From WO2-35-19 sp964365465 (lineage in GTDB: Bacteria; Patescibacteriota; Minisyncoccia; Phycocordibacterales; WO2-35-19), in assembly GCA_964365465.1 (NCBI GenBank), contig CAYIPT010000009.1, positions 1 through 27,174 on the forward strand: 27,174 nucleotides of DNA. The letters are read 5' to 3'. Below the pieces are notes generated by a model. That model made no database searches, was not told the DNA's origin, and saw nothing but the letters and a program-made list of their open reading frames with translations. The first letter of the stretch is position 1; the number at the start of each line of letters is the position of its first letter. Both the position numbers and the translations under genes were made by a program. Of the stretch, positions 27,156 through 27,174 are shown piece by piece.

Positions 27156-27174
27156 CTAGGGTAGGAGCTCTACC

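Noticed and set aside
1..27174. CRISPR array
   Set aside because: No regularly spaced direct repeats are present; the repeats seen are inverted, dispersed or TR/VR pairs.
1..27174. Recoded genetic code (TGA as Gly, as in some CPR lineages)
   Set aside because: Core genes such as pilB end in TGA and have no internal TGA, so the standard code fits.

Overview
The window reads as chromosomal DNA of a Candidatus Patescibacteria (CPR) bacterium, probably Parcubacteria-like. This is inferred from the AT-rich, Lys/Ile/Asn-rich proteins, short forms of normally longer proteins (PolA without a proofreading domain, a 178-aa YebC), dense gene packing and the standard genetic code. The right third is an origin-type neighbourhood: dnaN and dnaA on the minus strand, divergent from rpmH-rnpA-yidC on the plus strand, with a very AT-rich dnaA-dnaN gap. 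The remaining core genes are polA, tsaE, a pilB/gspE-type ATPase, ruvB, ruvC, yebC, tyrS, a class A penicillin-binding protein and tRNA-Lys.

The main discovery is a pair of complete diversity-generating retroelements (DGRs). DGR1 (about 3895-6378) has a reverse transcriptase, an Avd-like four-helix protein, a template repeat (TR1, 5305-5429) and a target gene whose last 125 bases (VR1, 5701-5825) match TR1 with 15 substitutions. DGR2 (about 10883-14574) has the same parts, with TR2 12310-12438, VR2 12776-12904 and 11 substitutions. In the coding orientation every one of the 26 substitutions falls on an A of the template, which is the DGR signature. The mutable codons are mostly AAC/AAT. In both cassettes avd lies on the strand opposite to RT, TR and target, and its 5' end overlaps the RT start. 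The two cassettes bracket tsaE-polA and pilB. The reverse transcriptases and targets are clearly different, so this is not a recent duplication.

A second theme is a family of nested palindromic elements at 8926-8997, 16369-16866, 21582-21666 and 27042-27078. One lies in frame inside tsaE and one forms the tail of yidC. One is split around a DUF559 endonuclease-like gene, so the gene sits between inverted repeats like the autonomous parent of the shorter copies.

A third theme is transcription. At least ten start codons sit 6-7 nt downstream of a TANNNT -10 box with no Shine-Dalgarno, suggesting widespread leaderless mRNAs. A few promoters with both -35 and -10 boxes instead precede structured RNA candidates: minus strand into 14656-14823, plus strand into 22017-22075, minus strand into the TR1 region, and one at the right edge.

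Layout: partial HTH-LAGLIDADG gene and tRNA-Lys (1-842); a membrane-anchored protein, a possible RNA region, and an ECF sigma factor with a small membrane protein (1065-3030); a toxin-antitoxin operon (3020-3862); DGR1 (3895-6378); polA-tsaE and pilB (6514-10929); DGR2 (10883-14574); structured element and ruvB (14656-15913); hypothetical gene, DUF559 element, yebC, ruvC (15916-17949); small acidic protein, tyrS, PBP (18046-21579); small genes, a MazF-like toxin and an antisense RNA candidate (21582-23002); dnaN-dnaA / rpmH-rnpA-yidC (23110-27088).
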